The notes under the pieces are model-generated. The model had not been told where the DNA came from and did no database searches. It saw nothing but the letters and a program-made list of their open reading frames with translations. This document shows positions 34,301 through 44,892 of a DNA stretch of 64,000 nucleotides, in pieces (position 1 is the stretch's first letter; every line of letters begins with the position of its first letter). Source of the DNA: Isoetes taiwanensis (lineage: Eukaryota > Streptophyta > Lycopodiopsida > Isoetales > Isoetaceae); contig JAJEKV010000132.1 of assembly GCA_021234155.1 (NCBI GenBank), positions 1,300,001-1,364,000 of the forward strand, read 5' to 3'. A program made the translations under genes and the position numbers.

Positions 34301-34469
34301 GCAGGCTTGAGACAGCGAAGGTGGTGGAAGTTTGTTGGTGGCGGTTTGTCATCTTAAGAGCGCAAAGCGATTAGTAGAGTTTAGATAATGTTTCTCTCTT
34401 TGAGCTTTTTCTTATTCGAATACAAGCCCTTTACTAAAAGTAGAACTTCTGCAACAATTAAAGAAAGGC

Positions 34470-35060
34470 AAACTAAAAGCTATTCAGAATACACTAGAAG
34501 CGAGCGGTAAAGGCCAAGCGTATTCCACTTCACATAGAAAGCGAGCAAGGCGGAATGGACACCTTTAAAAAGGAAATTTTAAGCCCGATTCGTTTTAGTA
34601 TTCCAGTCTCTGAGCTGAAGTCGCCCGCGCCGGTACCGAATATAATATTGAGCTGTATTCCGATACTCATAGAAAACATGGAGAGGTGAGTAAGAAAGTA
34701 CAAGGTACAATCATTTTGTGTCTATGCATTTCTTATTAGAGATACATTTACGCCTTCCCTCGAAGCGAAAGTGTATTCCGGAATACACGACGCCTTCCCT
34801 CGAAAGAAAGTGTATTCGAATCACGTTTTTAGCCTTGAGGAAGGCGAATGTGTATTCGGAATACACTTTTCGGAAGGCGTGGTCTGTATTCGGAATACAC
34901 TTTAAGCCTTCGAGAGAAAAAAAAAGTTAGAATACCGGAAGCCTGGAAGAAGGCGGTGTATTCGAATACACTTAGCCTTGGAGGAAAGCGAAAGTGTATT
35001 CGGGAATACGTTATACCTTCAAAAGCGAAAGTGTATTCCGGAATACACATTAAGTGTTCT
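34470..35060. repeat. Palindrome array 1 (GTGTATTCCGGAATACAC), divergent promoter region
   Basis: From 34760 to 35050 there are seven copies or near copies of GTGTATTCCGGAATACAC about 40-60 bases apart, with spacers containing GCCTTCCCTCGAAAG or its complement. Half-site forms (GTATTCC, CAGAATACAC) extend back to about 34480. Some copies lack one central C or G. It lies between the divergent minus and plus genes of the element. An array of binding sites or of transcript hairpins would both fit. Confidence 0.8.
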
Positions 35061-35249
35061 TTTGTTTTGTAAAGGTAGTTTTTCCGTGATTTTTTGTAGT
35101 GACTTTAGGTGTTTTTACGCTTTTAAAACTTGTTTAGACTGTTTTTTGTCAAGATTACGGTGTTGTTTTGGCATTTTGGTCCTCTTTTTTTGCCCTTGTT
35201 TTTGTCCTTTTAAAGACATTTTGTGATACGGAATAGTTTTTGCCAACTT

Positions 35250-36950
35250 GCTTTCTCTAACAAGATCGTGTTTACACACAATTTACCTGAGACAAAGAAG
35301 ACAAGAAACAACACAAAGAGCCGTTAAAATCCCAACGAAACCGCACCACGGAGAAGGGTTGAGGAGTCATCTGCGCTGCCATCTGGAAAACTTTCAAACT
35401 CAATGGTTTTTACAAGGGGTATACGGAAAGTACGGCACACTTACTTTCCCTACATATGCAGTCAGTCTTTGGAGCAAAAGATGCGATGAGAGGGAATTTG
35501 TTTGCATGGGCACCATCCGGTCCGTGAGAGTGAAGTAGGCTGGGAGTCCGGCCAGTGAGGAGGCTGTCTTTTCAGACATCCCAAGGCTTTATTCATGTTG
35601 ATGAATCCTATTTTAGAGTGGCGAAAGTAAATCCTGGTCCTCTGTACAAGTATGTTGCTCACTACATCGGCAAAGAGGTTAAACTCGGTGCCATCATCAA
35701 CTATGTTGAAGCACAACGGCGAAGACTTCCCCTCTGGTCAGTCAGAGCAGGAAGAGGATGAGCAACAGGAGCCGGCGGTTCCTCATCACAATCACGGGAG
35801 TCCATCCGCGGTCCGTGAAAGGCCCGTCACCACCACCAAAGAAGCGACCAAAGGGACACAATTGCTGCTAAAGAGCCTAAAAAAAAGCGGCCGGCCTTAA
35901 TTGCGGTAGAGGATATTTCAGGGAACCTAAGAAGAAGAAGGGGAAGGGTAAAGCACACGGTGTTGCTATAAAGGAAAAAAAGTTGACAAGGCGGTGAAAA
36001 AGATGGAAGAGATTAACTGCACAAGTTTGTGCAAGGTGTAATTATTACCAGATCACTTCAATGAAGCTTCCACTTAAAAAATGAAGGCTGGTGAAAGGCC
36101 ACTTCGGGTTAGCAAAATTTATGCCGATCCTTAAGGAACACGAAAGGCAGAATAAGGAGCAATCAAATGCTCATGTGGCCCCAATAGTTGTCCTTGTTGG
36201 CGGGGGAAGAGTGCAAAACCCCGGGACTATGGCGAGAAAACGCAGAGACCTACACTCACTACGTCTTGGGGAGGCAATCCGCGACTTAAGGCAAGAAGGC
36301 AACTTTATAAAGAAGAAGAAGAACCGAGGTACCTCTCAGTCCTCTGCTTGGCTGTTTCTTGTGGTCTTACCGATGAAGAAGCGAAAATCGTTGCCAACAC
36401 CCACAATCGCGACAACGAATATAAACTAAAGATGAGCTTAAAATCGACAAGATCCGGTTCATGCACGGGGAGTCACGTAATATTCAAGGAAAAGTCACGG
36501 TGAGGACACAGAAGAAGCCCGACATTTTCCTTGGAGCTTAAGGGCGTGTGCTATTGAATCTTTGCACGAAATATGGCCAGGGCCAACAAAAGCGGATCTC
36601 TCGATTAGCCCGCGACAAGCTGGTTCGATTAGCTTTTAGAGATGGCAAAGGTAAGCACAAAATGTATTCGAATAGCAAATCAACTATTTAACGTGAATCT
36701 TCTTGAACAGATTTGGGAACTCGGGACCAGATATTTACAATGTTGGCGAGGGGAGTTAAAGAGCAAGGGAAAGGAGACGACTAAGAAAAAAGCTTCGAGG
36801 CGTACCCAAAAAATGACCATTACCGATCGGCGGAAATCGGGGAGCTTCTCGACGGAACTTCTCGGCGACTTCTCCAAAAAGTTGTTGATAAGGAGTTTAG
36901 CCTAGAAGAAATGTCAAAGGAATTACACAAATGGGGTTTTCGACACAAAC
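35250..36950 (+). CDS. Unknown basic protein of the 8.44-kb element, frames broken
   Basis: Frames with strong coding look follow each other on plus: FIHVDESYFRVAKVNPGPLY and YVAHYIGKEVKLGAIINYV (35587-35710), YLSVLCLAVSC then TDEEAKIVANTHNRDNEYKL (about 36340-36430, with shifts), IQGKVTVRTQKKPDIFLGA (near 36480-36540), and SAEIGELLDGTSRRLLQKVV then FSLEEMSKELHKWGF (36825-36945). They look like one protein of perhaps 500 residues cut by 4-6 frameshifts. I recognise no domain. It lies between the two palindrome arrays and runs toward the methyltransferase gene. Confidence 0.5.
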
Positions 36951-36984
36951 ATTAGTTATTGCATGTTAGATTCCCAAAAACATC

Positions 36985-37345
36985 GAGTGGCTAGTGTATT
37001 CCGGAATACACATGCCTTTCTTTACGGGCAATGTGTATTCCGAATACACATTGCTTGTCTCTAGAAAGGCATTGTGTATTCGGAATACACATTGCTAATC
37101 TCTAGAAAGGCATTGTGTATTCCGGAATACACATTGCCCGATGTGAAGGAAGGCATGTGTATTCGGAATACACATTGCTCCCTCTGAATGTTGGCTGTGT
37201 GATATTCTGGAATACGCATGCGTTCCTTTAGAAGCAATGTGTTCCTTTAGAGAAGCAATGTGTTTGTCACGTAGTAGAACTATTTTCTGCATATTGTTTT
37301 GGGTAGCATCACAAGTTAACGGTTTGTATTCGAGAATACAATTAG
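36985..37345. repeat. Palindrome array 2, upstream of the methyltransferase gene
   Basis: Six or more copies of GTGTATTCCGGAATACAC at about 45-base spacing, most with extended arms so that GCAAT precedes and ATTGC follows. A last degenerate copy (GTATTCGAGAATACAAT) is near 37325. The spacers (TGTCTCTAGAAAGGCATT) are themselves repeated. It fills the region between the end of the unknown gene and the methyltransferase start. Single copies recur in the methyltransferase intron (38085-38140). Confidence 0.82.
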
Positions 37346-37429
37346 CTTGACTTGTATTTGTTTTTTCTTTTTACGTTGCCTTCATTCTTTTGTTTAAACT
37401 CATTGTTTCCTTAACGTCTTGCACCAAAA

Positions 37430-38665
37430 AAGCGTCATAACATGTCAAACATGTTTGATGGAAGCGATAAACGTCGACACATGGGAAAGGTGCAAGGAAC
37501 TCTACCCAATTGCCACATCCGGACGGCGCATTGTCCAATATTCACCAAATTTTGAGGGGGTAATAATTACACTTAGAATTCCTTCTCTCACTTTGCGATC
37601 TCTTGGCCGGTTGTTGTTTTGTTTTCTTAGAACAAAAAGAAAAATAAAGACCTACAGGGCTTTATGAATTTGGTTAGAAACGACGGGGAAGAGAGGTGGT
37701 TAGGCTGAAAAAGAAGCGTTGAGCGAAACCATCCGACTCACGAGAGATTACGCATGTTTGATCAAAACAATTTATATTCAATCATTCATGGTGATTACGA
37801 ACCTTGTCGAACGGTTAAGCCCGCGGGACTTTACTTTGGTTATTGCTGATCTTCCCTATGGGTTTTAAGCTTAAAGGCGGCGAATCTGACGACCAGCCCT
37901 TCAAATTTTTCAAGAGTTTAATGCTTTTATTGAAGGAATTAAGCGGATCTCAACGGCCAAACATTGGCGTTTAGTTACGTTCCATTCGAGCATGCGGTCG
38001 GCTTGGTGGAATCAGCTTTCAAAAATCACTTTGGTTCTCCGATTCGGGCGGGATATGAAAACCTTATGCGGTAAGTCTTATTCGAATACAATTACTTTTC
38101 TCTTTAATAGCGTGAGTGTGTATTCGGAATAGTATTTCACTGTTTACGGTTTTTGAAGTGTTTTCTTGTTTTTGCTAATATCACTTTATATGCTTCACTA
38201 GGTACAAAAGCGAACATCAACTACCATGGTGGAGGACCAAGGTTGCTTTCGGCAAGGTAGAGTACCTTCATGTAGCTTATTGGAGTTTTGATGGGAAGAG
38301 GACCATGGATCACTTTAACACTTGCCGCTGTCAAAACTTTTCAAAGCGTCCTAGAGTTTCCAGCGGTCTTACGAAATGCGGGACCCAAGTGCACAAAGCG
38401 GGATTGTGAATCACTACCGAAACCACAAAGCTCATCAACCATCTCTGGACATGTTCTGGCGTCCGGAGATTGGAAGTCTGATGCTTTCTCACGGTTCGCA
38501 GTACTACTATCGCATGTGCACTTAAGAAGGGCCGCAAGCTGTGTAGCCGTGGATATTGATAAGGAGGTTGTGCATTTTGTGAAGATGAGGCCGCTGCCTT
38601 ACCTACTTTACCGGATGAAAATCGGGGAGTTAGGGGCCAAGTCTTCATCGATTATGCTAAACTAA
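37430..38665 (+). CDS. Bacterial-type amino DNA methyltransferase (N6A/N4C class, motif IV before motif I), frames broken
   Basis: Motif IV is LVIADLPYGF at 37836-37865, a D-L-P-Y-G form of the D/N/S-P-P-Y box that holds the target amino group. It is followed by NAFIEGIKRISTAKHWRLVT and GLVESAFKNHFGSPIRAGYE up to a clean donor (38070|GTAAGT). The intron is 38071-38201. Exon 2 begins YKSEHQLPWWRTKVAFGKVE, then HVAYWSFDGKRTM, VNHYRNHKAHQPSLDMFWRP, and the SAM-binding region DAF-S---STTIACALKKGRK (38480-38540, two frames) leading to VAVDIDKEVVHFVKMR. The order IV then I is that of beta-class enzymes. The frame breaks in about four places, several at CAG/CTG-like sites. Confidence 0.65.
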
Positions 38666-39304
38666 CGTCCTCGAGATACAACCTCCATTCTCCAGCTCAC
38701 TAGGCGATGAGGCAACCTTTGCGAGCTTAAAGAAGTAGCTTTAGCTACCATTCCAGAGAACAAAGAGGATACAAAACTCAAGTCCCCGGTAAAGGAGGCG
38801 GATAGAACGAAGGGCGAGATGGCGGAGAGCGACAAAAAGAATGAGGAGGACTATGATGTAGATCTTTGACTCTTGCATATTAAAATTATCATTATTTATT
38901 ACAATGAATCTTCAATATTGATGTACAACAATTTATTAAAAACATAGTACTTTTTTCCTTTCTATTACGGTGCTTGTTTTTGTAATGCTTTCCAGTCTCT
39001 TCAAGTCTATGCCTAAATTTTGCTATTTTTATGATTTGTGTTTCATAAGTACAAAGTTTTAGATCTAATAATGGGCCAAAATGGCATGAAAAAAATTGCA
39101 AACCTCTAGAAATTCTTAACAACTATCAAAAAAGGCTTATTTTAGAAACTTGGTGTTTTTTTAAAGGGAATCTTTGAAACGGGAGTGATGCAACACTCCC
39201 GTTTAATTTGCAATCGTGTTCATTATGCTAGTGCCTATGAAAGTACTTCCAGATGATTAATTTATTCTAACGCATGTCTCGGAGATCTACACCAAAGCCT
39301 TAAT

Positions 39305-39622
39305 TCACCTTAAACCGATATCTTCCAGGCGATCACGGGACCCTAGTAAATTGACATCTTCATAGGTAAACATCATGAAATTAGAGCTTCTAGAAATGGC
39401 GACGGGATTTTGAATCTTGTCATTTATTCTGCTCCAAAACATAGGCACTGATTGACCTCGTACCAAATGAATCTCCTTCAAACCTAACCATGTGTTTTGG
39501 CATCCACCTCCAACTAGAGCAACTTGGCCAATTTCGATGTCAGAAAAATATTGTGGAATTTTTTGATCATCGGAGATGGTGTCCGGCAGCAGAAATCCTC
39601 GAAACTTTAGAAAAAATTTCAA
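39305..39622 (-). CDS. Conserved minus-strand frame of the repeat unit, copy 3
   Basis: A 105-codon open frame: LPDTISDDQKIPQYFSDIEI, QVALVGGGCQNTWLGLKEIH, then SRINDKIQNPVAISRSS. Copy 2 keeps the last two-thirds with mostly conservative changes. The family is unknown. It overlaps no other frame of the unit and may be part of a captured host exon or an accessory protein. Confidence 0.35.
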   Translation of the reverse strand: MKFFLKFRGFLLPDTISDDQKIPQYFSDIEIGQVALVGGGCQNTWLGLKEIHLVRGQSVPMFWSRINDKIQNPVAISRSSNFMMFTYEDVNLLGSRDRLEDIGLR

Positions 39623-39662
39623 AAAGGTTTTCCACTTGGAAAACCAAATCTAAACAGTAGAT

Positions 39663-39887
39663 ATGAATATGATGCCAAAAAAAAAGGGGAACCTAAAGAT
39701 GCAGTATATCCACCCAGGCTATGCTTCACCATTTAAAGGGCACGAGGATGGTTTGAATAGACCGCAATACCACTGGAACTTTATATCATCAAGAACTAGA
39801 ATGGTTGTTGAACATGCTTTCAGTATGTTGAAATCTAAGTTCAAACTTTTGGTAAGGCGAAATGATACTAAGCTGGAGAAGATATGA
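39663..39887 (+). pseudogene. PIF/Harbinger-type transposase C-terminal fragment, copy 3
   Basis: Same as the fragment at 22022-22240, with RTRMVVEHAFSMLKSKF keeping the expected catalytic E. The frame closes after KLEKI at 39887. Upstream D residues of the catalytic triad are not found, so the transposase is incomplete. Confidence 0.65.
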
Positions 39888-40802
39888 AGGAGGAGGGAGG
39901 AGGAGGGGGAGGAGCATTTGTTAAGCTGGAGAGCATACTCGAGAATGTTTTATCTTGTTTTATATGACGTTTGCATCGGGCATGGAGAAAATGTTGCTAG
40001 TTTATGGGTTGAGGAGGTGAAGTTGTAGCTCCATAAAAAAATATGAAAGGGATCAAACAGTATGCATATACAAAAGAAGCGCTTGAATATTCCAGAGATA
40101 GAGGTGGCACGAGTAGCTTTATACAATCTACATAGAGTGAATGGACTAAATTTAAACCCCATGAAATCCCTTGCAAGAACACTTGAAGATGCCAGTGAAG
40201 CAGTTGCATCATTGATTCTGAAGGCTCCTAAGACAACAAGTTTAATTTTTGCACTAGTTTGGCACGTCATAAAGTTTTGGCAGCTGTATTGTGTAGAAAG
40301 CATCAATAGAGTTGGTTCATGAGCAATTTGACGGAGGTAATAAGGCAATCTCAGAGGAGGAATAAAGTGTTGCATGTTTATTTAGTTTTTATAACTGAAT
40401 AACACTACTTATTTATGATTTGTAATAGACATGTTTTTTTGTAGGATGTGATTTTGGTAAATGAACTTTTAGATATGATTGGATTTTATATGTAGATGTA
40501 TTGAATGAGCTTGTAACAGAGATGTGCTCCTGTATATAGTCTTGCAAATGCAATCTTGGAGTTGTAATTTTGCAAAGTATTCATGTTTATTGTTTGAATT
40601 ATCAAACTCTGTTTGTAAATTTCTATAAAAGCTAGTGCTTTGGAGAAAAACATCATGGTTTAGATCAAAGGATGAAGAGAACAATATTCTCTCCCATCCA
40701 AGATGAGATTTCATGCTCTCATGTATATTACTAGGAAAGGGGATGGTGGATGTCAATCCCAGGGAATGGAGCAGTAACAATGATCACCAATAGCAGAAAA
40801 TA

Positions 40803-41123
40803 GAGACCAAGCTTACAACAGCTTAAAATACGGGAAAATTTAAATCCATTATGAAATATCTGAGGGGTATAAAATTGCATTATCAATTTTCTAAGAGCTA
40901 TGATTAGAAAATAAAGCATGGCTAGATTGATAGATCAGGAAAATAAAACATGCAAAATAATTGGAGACCAAGCTTACAGCAGCTTAAAATACGAGAAAAA
41001 TTAAATCCATTATGAAATATCTGAGGCTTTAAAATTGCATTCATGGGTTCTGTGCAAATATCCACTCCATGTAAGACTGAGCAATCAGATAAGAAAGCAT
41101 TTCTAGAGGCTTAATCAGTAAGA
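40803..41123. repeat. Tandem duplication, about 161 bp unit
   Basis: GAGACCAAGCTTACAACAGC at 40803 recurs at 40964 with few changes, followed in both by AAATCCATTATGAAATATCT. No coding content. Confidence 0.8.
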
Positions 41124-41855
41124 TTAAAAAGAATACATATAAACTATGGGATACCTGGGACAGAAAACTGGGGCATGATCAAAATGCAAAATCATGCCAA
41201 GATGGCTCTGTTGGATTCCACAACGGCCAAAGGATCCACAATAAGTAAAATTCTGATTCAAAGCTTTCTAGCAGTGGGGAAGATCTCTGCTAAAAACAAC
41301 CACATGAAATAAATTGCCTGCAAGAAACAAAGATTTCGCAATGTCTTAGAACAGATCAAAGCTTGCAAGATGCCTAAAATGTGCAAACAAAGAACCGGAA
41401 GCCATTTTAATAGACGATTGCATTTGAAATAAATTATTACTTACACTGCAATGAAATTAAGGGATGAACGATGGGGGTTAGAGGAGAAGGGACGTTTTGC
41501 CAGCATTCTTTGTATACATGGCTGATCCGAGAAAGGGCGCCATTACAAGGAATAACCGAGGTGTGATGCGGTGCAAAGAAGTAGCGAATCATGTAACGAA
41601 AAATCCAACGATTAAAATGAGAACAACAAAATCGACGCGCAAGATTGCGCACAGACTATCCTAAAACTCTATTATTACTATATATAGATAGATAGATAGA
41701 CAAGTGGTTGTACTATGAAGGACCGCATGAAGTCGACCCGGCATGAAGTGTTATATCGAAGTGTGTGCAGTTCGTATAGTATCTAGTCTGAAATTCAAAA
41801 ATTAAAATATGAAGTTCTAAAGTTGAGATTAGCTAACGTTTGGGACTAAATTCTT
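41124..41855. other. No gene seen; GATA microsatellite
   Basis: AT-rich, no coding frame. A short (GATA)n lies at about 41680-41700. Minus-strand frames from 41437 lack any family signal. Confidence 0.35.
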
Positions 41856-41859
41856 TAAA

Positions 41860-42330
41860 ATTCCCTCTAATCCCCATAGAATCCCTAAGATTCCATGAAG
41901 ATTCCTTTAGACTCCCTAGGATTTTGCAAAGATTCCCCTAGAATCTACAATATTTTACAGGGATTCACGTGATTTTTCTTAAGATTCCTCTAGTTCTATA
42001 AGGGTTCCCCAAGATTATAATAAGATTTCCCTAGATTCTCAAAGATTATCCCAAGAGTATAATAAGATTCCCTTAGATCCTTAAAGATTATCCCAAGATT
42101 CCTCTAGATTCTTCAAGGTTCTATGTAGATTCTCTTGGAGTCCTTTAGATTCCATAAAGATTCCTCTAAATTCTTCAATCATCAAGATACCTCTGGATTC
42201 TCAAATATTTTATGAAGATTCCCTTAGATTTCCCTAGTTTTGCAAAGAATCTCTCGAGATTCTCTGAAGATTCCACCAGATTCCCGAAGATTATTCGAAG
42301 ATTTCACGAAAGTTAAGACATCAACTTCTA
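41860..42330. repeat. Degenerate minisatellite of AGATTCCCYTAGATTCT-type units
   Basis: Words such as AAGATTCC, CCTAGATTCT and AAGATTATCCC repeat more than 20 times at irregular 15-30-base spacing. Non-coding. Confidence 0.7.
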
Positions 42331-42428
42331 ATGTTGAGACTAGCCAGTAAAATTAAGGTTTGAGATAAAATTTTCCACAATTGTCGTTAGATTCTCTCAC
42401 CGCATCTGAACATTCCCTTAGATCATTC

Positions 42429-42637
42429 AAGTCTCTATAAAGATCCTTCAAGATTCCCATTCACCAACATTCATCAACATTCATATAAATCTGCAGCTCC
42501 TATGTTGTGTAGTTCGGGCTTTAAGAGTGTTAATTAAAGTCTCTATAAAGATCATTCAAGATTCCCATTCACCAACATTCATCACCATATAAATCTGCAG
42601 TTCCTATGGTGTGTAGTTCGGGCTTTAAGAGTGTTAA
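42429..42637. repeat. Tandem duplication, about 108 bp unit
   Basis: AAGTCTCTATAAAGATCCTT at 42429 recurs at 42537. Both units contain CCCATTCACCAACATTCATC and GTGTAGTTCGGGCTTTAAGA. Confidence 0.85.
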
Positions 42638-43860
42638 GACATATGTAATATGCAGTGACATGTCTGTGATGAGAGGGGGGCTATATGTGGCCTGAGAGAG
42701 CGAGCTAATTAGTTTGAAATGCGAGGAGACATGATCTAGCAATTTGGTAAGCCATCTATTTCCCAACTAGTCGTACATTTAATTTGTGGCATACTAACAT
42801 TAGCTGAATCTGGATCACCATTTTAAGTCGTCCAAGGTTTGACTTATCAATGTAATTTAACTAATGAATGTATTGACGTCATGGAAAAGAAAATCATACA
42901 ACGAAACTTAGCGACAAACAAATAGCGAGAATTTGAGCACTTGAGAGAGCCGATTAACGCGAGAATTTGAGCACTGGAAAGAGCCGATTGTTAACAAAAA
43001 AGTCAAGCAAGAACATGTTCTTCCTATCCACACATCTTGGAGTGACTCTTGCATACTTACCTTATGTACATTAGGCAATCTTATTTCATCATCTTTTTAC
43101 GTGCATTTGGGGTGGAAAAGCTTGTTCAATCAATCGTTTGTTATATGGTTCCATTGTTGTACATATCCAAAGATCTTTCGCTAATATACTATTGCGGCGT
43201 AAAAGTGCTAACCTGGGGCATATATGTCGGAGATGGACAATCTTTCCCATTTTTTTCTTTTTGACATTGGCATGTTCCTAGATAATCTTGGTAATAATGT
43301 GCGGGGAAGCCAACATTTATCCAAAATCACGTGCACTCAGTAACAAATTGCAGGAGGTTTACCTTAAATTACAACAAAGTTTCCATTGCACAAGTGAATG
43401 AACGTACACAAAATCATATCACCAAGGTGTAATCTCAATCCAAGCAGAATTCAATGGGACCTTGTATAAAAACATTCTCTCCAATCAGGATTCAACTGGA
43501 CCAAAACGCAGCAGCAAATGTTTGTGTTTTTCTTGACCCACACATCATGAGAACCTGCATAACATAAGCGAAAATTATTACAGTGCAATGATCTTGAAAA
43601 GCGCAATGATCTTGAAAAGCAGATTCAAGAACCTATGTGAACAGAGTTAGAAAGCATGATTCAATAGATGAATGATTACAATAACTAAGATTAATGACTA
43701 AGATTTTATTCGCTGAATGAACATATACAGTAAAATCTATCGGCATCAGAATCTTTTGCGCATGCTTAGCAAATATGCCTCAAACTTAGTTGCATGCTTG
43801 AAGTCTAGGTGGAAAAAAGAAAAGAAAAAAGGAAGTCAAAGCCACAATGCCTAAATACGA
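42638..43860. other. No gene seen
   Basis: AT-rich. CGAGAATTTGAGCACT is duplicated near 42926 and 42961. Nothing with coding character could be supported. Confidence 0.35.
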
Positions 43861-43864
43861 TACC

Positions 43865-44080
43865 TCATGTTCTGTATTGAAGCTCATCTGAGGATCTGTG
43901 AGCTTGTGATTCTTTGTCAATGCGACTGACGTCTGCATAAAGCCGCAAGTTTGACCGCATCGGACAGAAACAGAACAGTTGCCTTTTCCTATCAAGATAA
44001 TTTGGCTTCGGGATAAAGGAAAGAATCTTCTTGTTACACTTAAATGCCTTGCTCAACAATAGTAATAATAATGCCATCTC
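43865..44080 (-). pseudogene. Exon-like block, unidentified
   Basis: Minus frame with KCNKKILSFIPKPNYLDRKR and, in the same frame, LYADVSRIDKESQAHRSSDE, ending at DELQYRT. The composition is coding-like and could be the basic leader of an organelle-targeted protein. No family recognised. Confidence 0.3.
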
Positions 44081-44464
44081 TAAATGCTAATTCAGCAGGC
44101 AATGATCTTAAGTTATCTAGTGGCTTGCAAGAAATTGACAAAATTAAAACAGGGACCAAGCTTTTCCCTGGGCAACTTCAATTTCAATCCACTGCCATCA
44201 ATGTTATCAACTGGGAACCTTTTAAAAAAGCAATAGGCGCTAAGTGGAACTGATAAACGAGTTCATACAATTAAATGTAGCTTTTGTAATTTAGTTGACA
44301 AATGCTATCTTCTACAAACATTTAATGCCTAGAACCCTTCCTCAAAGGAAGATTGACGATCAGCACAAGCAGGAATGGTTTTATAAAGTAAAACCCCATT
44401 ATGGCAAACCAATATTCGTGTTCACTAGACACGAAAAAGAAGAAAAACTTCGTTACTTACGTGC

Positions 44465-44608
44465 ATGATCCGAGGAGGGCAGAGGCGGCAGCAGGCAATC
44501 GATGGGCGGAGAACCTGAGCTCCTAGAAGTGATCCAAGGATAGAAAGCAGGTGTAGGTGGATTTGGAGCCACCACTACATCAACAGATGTTGGCTGATAA
44601 AATGAACA
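44465..44608 (-). pseudogene. Exon-like block, unidentified
   Basis: Between an acceptor (TTTATCAG) and a donor (GCAC|GTAAGT) the minus frame reads PTSVDVVVAPNPPTPAFYPW and SRSSGSPPIDCLLPPLPSSD. Proline-rich, no stop. The good splice sites support an exon; its parent gene is unknown. Confidence 0.4.
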
Positions 44609-44892
44609 ATGACTACATTCAGCAATACAAAAGCAATAATTGCAAAACCGTGCCAAGCACTAAAAGGACGCACATTAAATACATGACAATAAGTGCATGA
44701 ACTAAGTAAAGTAGACCTGTATATCACAGAAGCAGATTGTTATGCTCACTTCTGCACCTTCTAGAGTAATGATCTGAGACTCAAAAGCCAGTGCACACAA
44801 TCAAAGCCTATGCTTCAAATGCAGAGCTAATATTGAAAGCAGCAGCTCTGGCGGAAGCTATTCTAGCCACAATAGAAATGAGATTAGAGCAT

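Larger units (their letters stand above)
30777..39220. mobile_element. 8.44-kb TIR element carrying a DNA methyltransferase
   Basis: The termini are inverted repeats: AACAAGATTGCGTATTAAAC at 30777 and, reverse-complemented from 39220, AACACGATTGCAAATTAAAC. About 22 of the first 25 bases match, and an inner CAAAGATTCCCTTT is shared. CATT is duplicated at the flanks (30773-30776, 39221-39224). The empty site TGCATTATGC survives at 21571-21580. Gene order is: minus, a transposon-family protein (31.9-34.3 kb); plus, an unknown protein (35.25-36.95 kb); plus, a DNA methyltransferase (37.4-38.67 kb). Palindrome arrays lie between genes. The TIR and target-site length do not let me name a superfamily. 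Confidence 0.78.
39221..40795 (+). mobile_element. Repeat unit copy 3, right part
   Basis: Resumes the unit after the 8.44-kb element. It is clean apart from one CAGTCTGG to CGATCACGG change near 39329. It holds the uninterrupted version of the LINE target (purine run 39886-39915), the transposase fragment and the minus-strand frame. The right edge is AATAGCAGA at 40795. Confidence 0.8.

Noticed and set aside
33987-34310. Plus-strand frame of 107 codons as a gene
   Set aside because: It lies opposite the 5' part of the minus-strand transposon protein and has Gly/Trp-rich shadow composition.
34700-37345. CRISPR array
   Set aside because: The repeats are perfect palindromes with spacers that are themselves repeated, in a plant nuclear element with no cas-like gene. 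This is a tandem palindrome array, not a CRISPR locus.
29300-39335. C-to-T decay or RIP-like mutation as the cause of CAG/CTG loss
   Set aside because: The replacements are CAG to CG or CGA and CTG to ACG, often with length change, not transitions to TAG, TTG or CTA.
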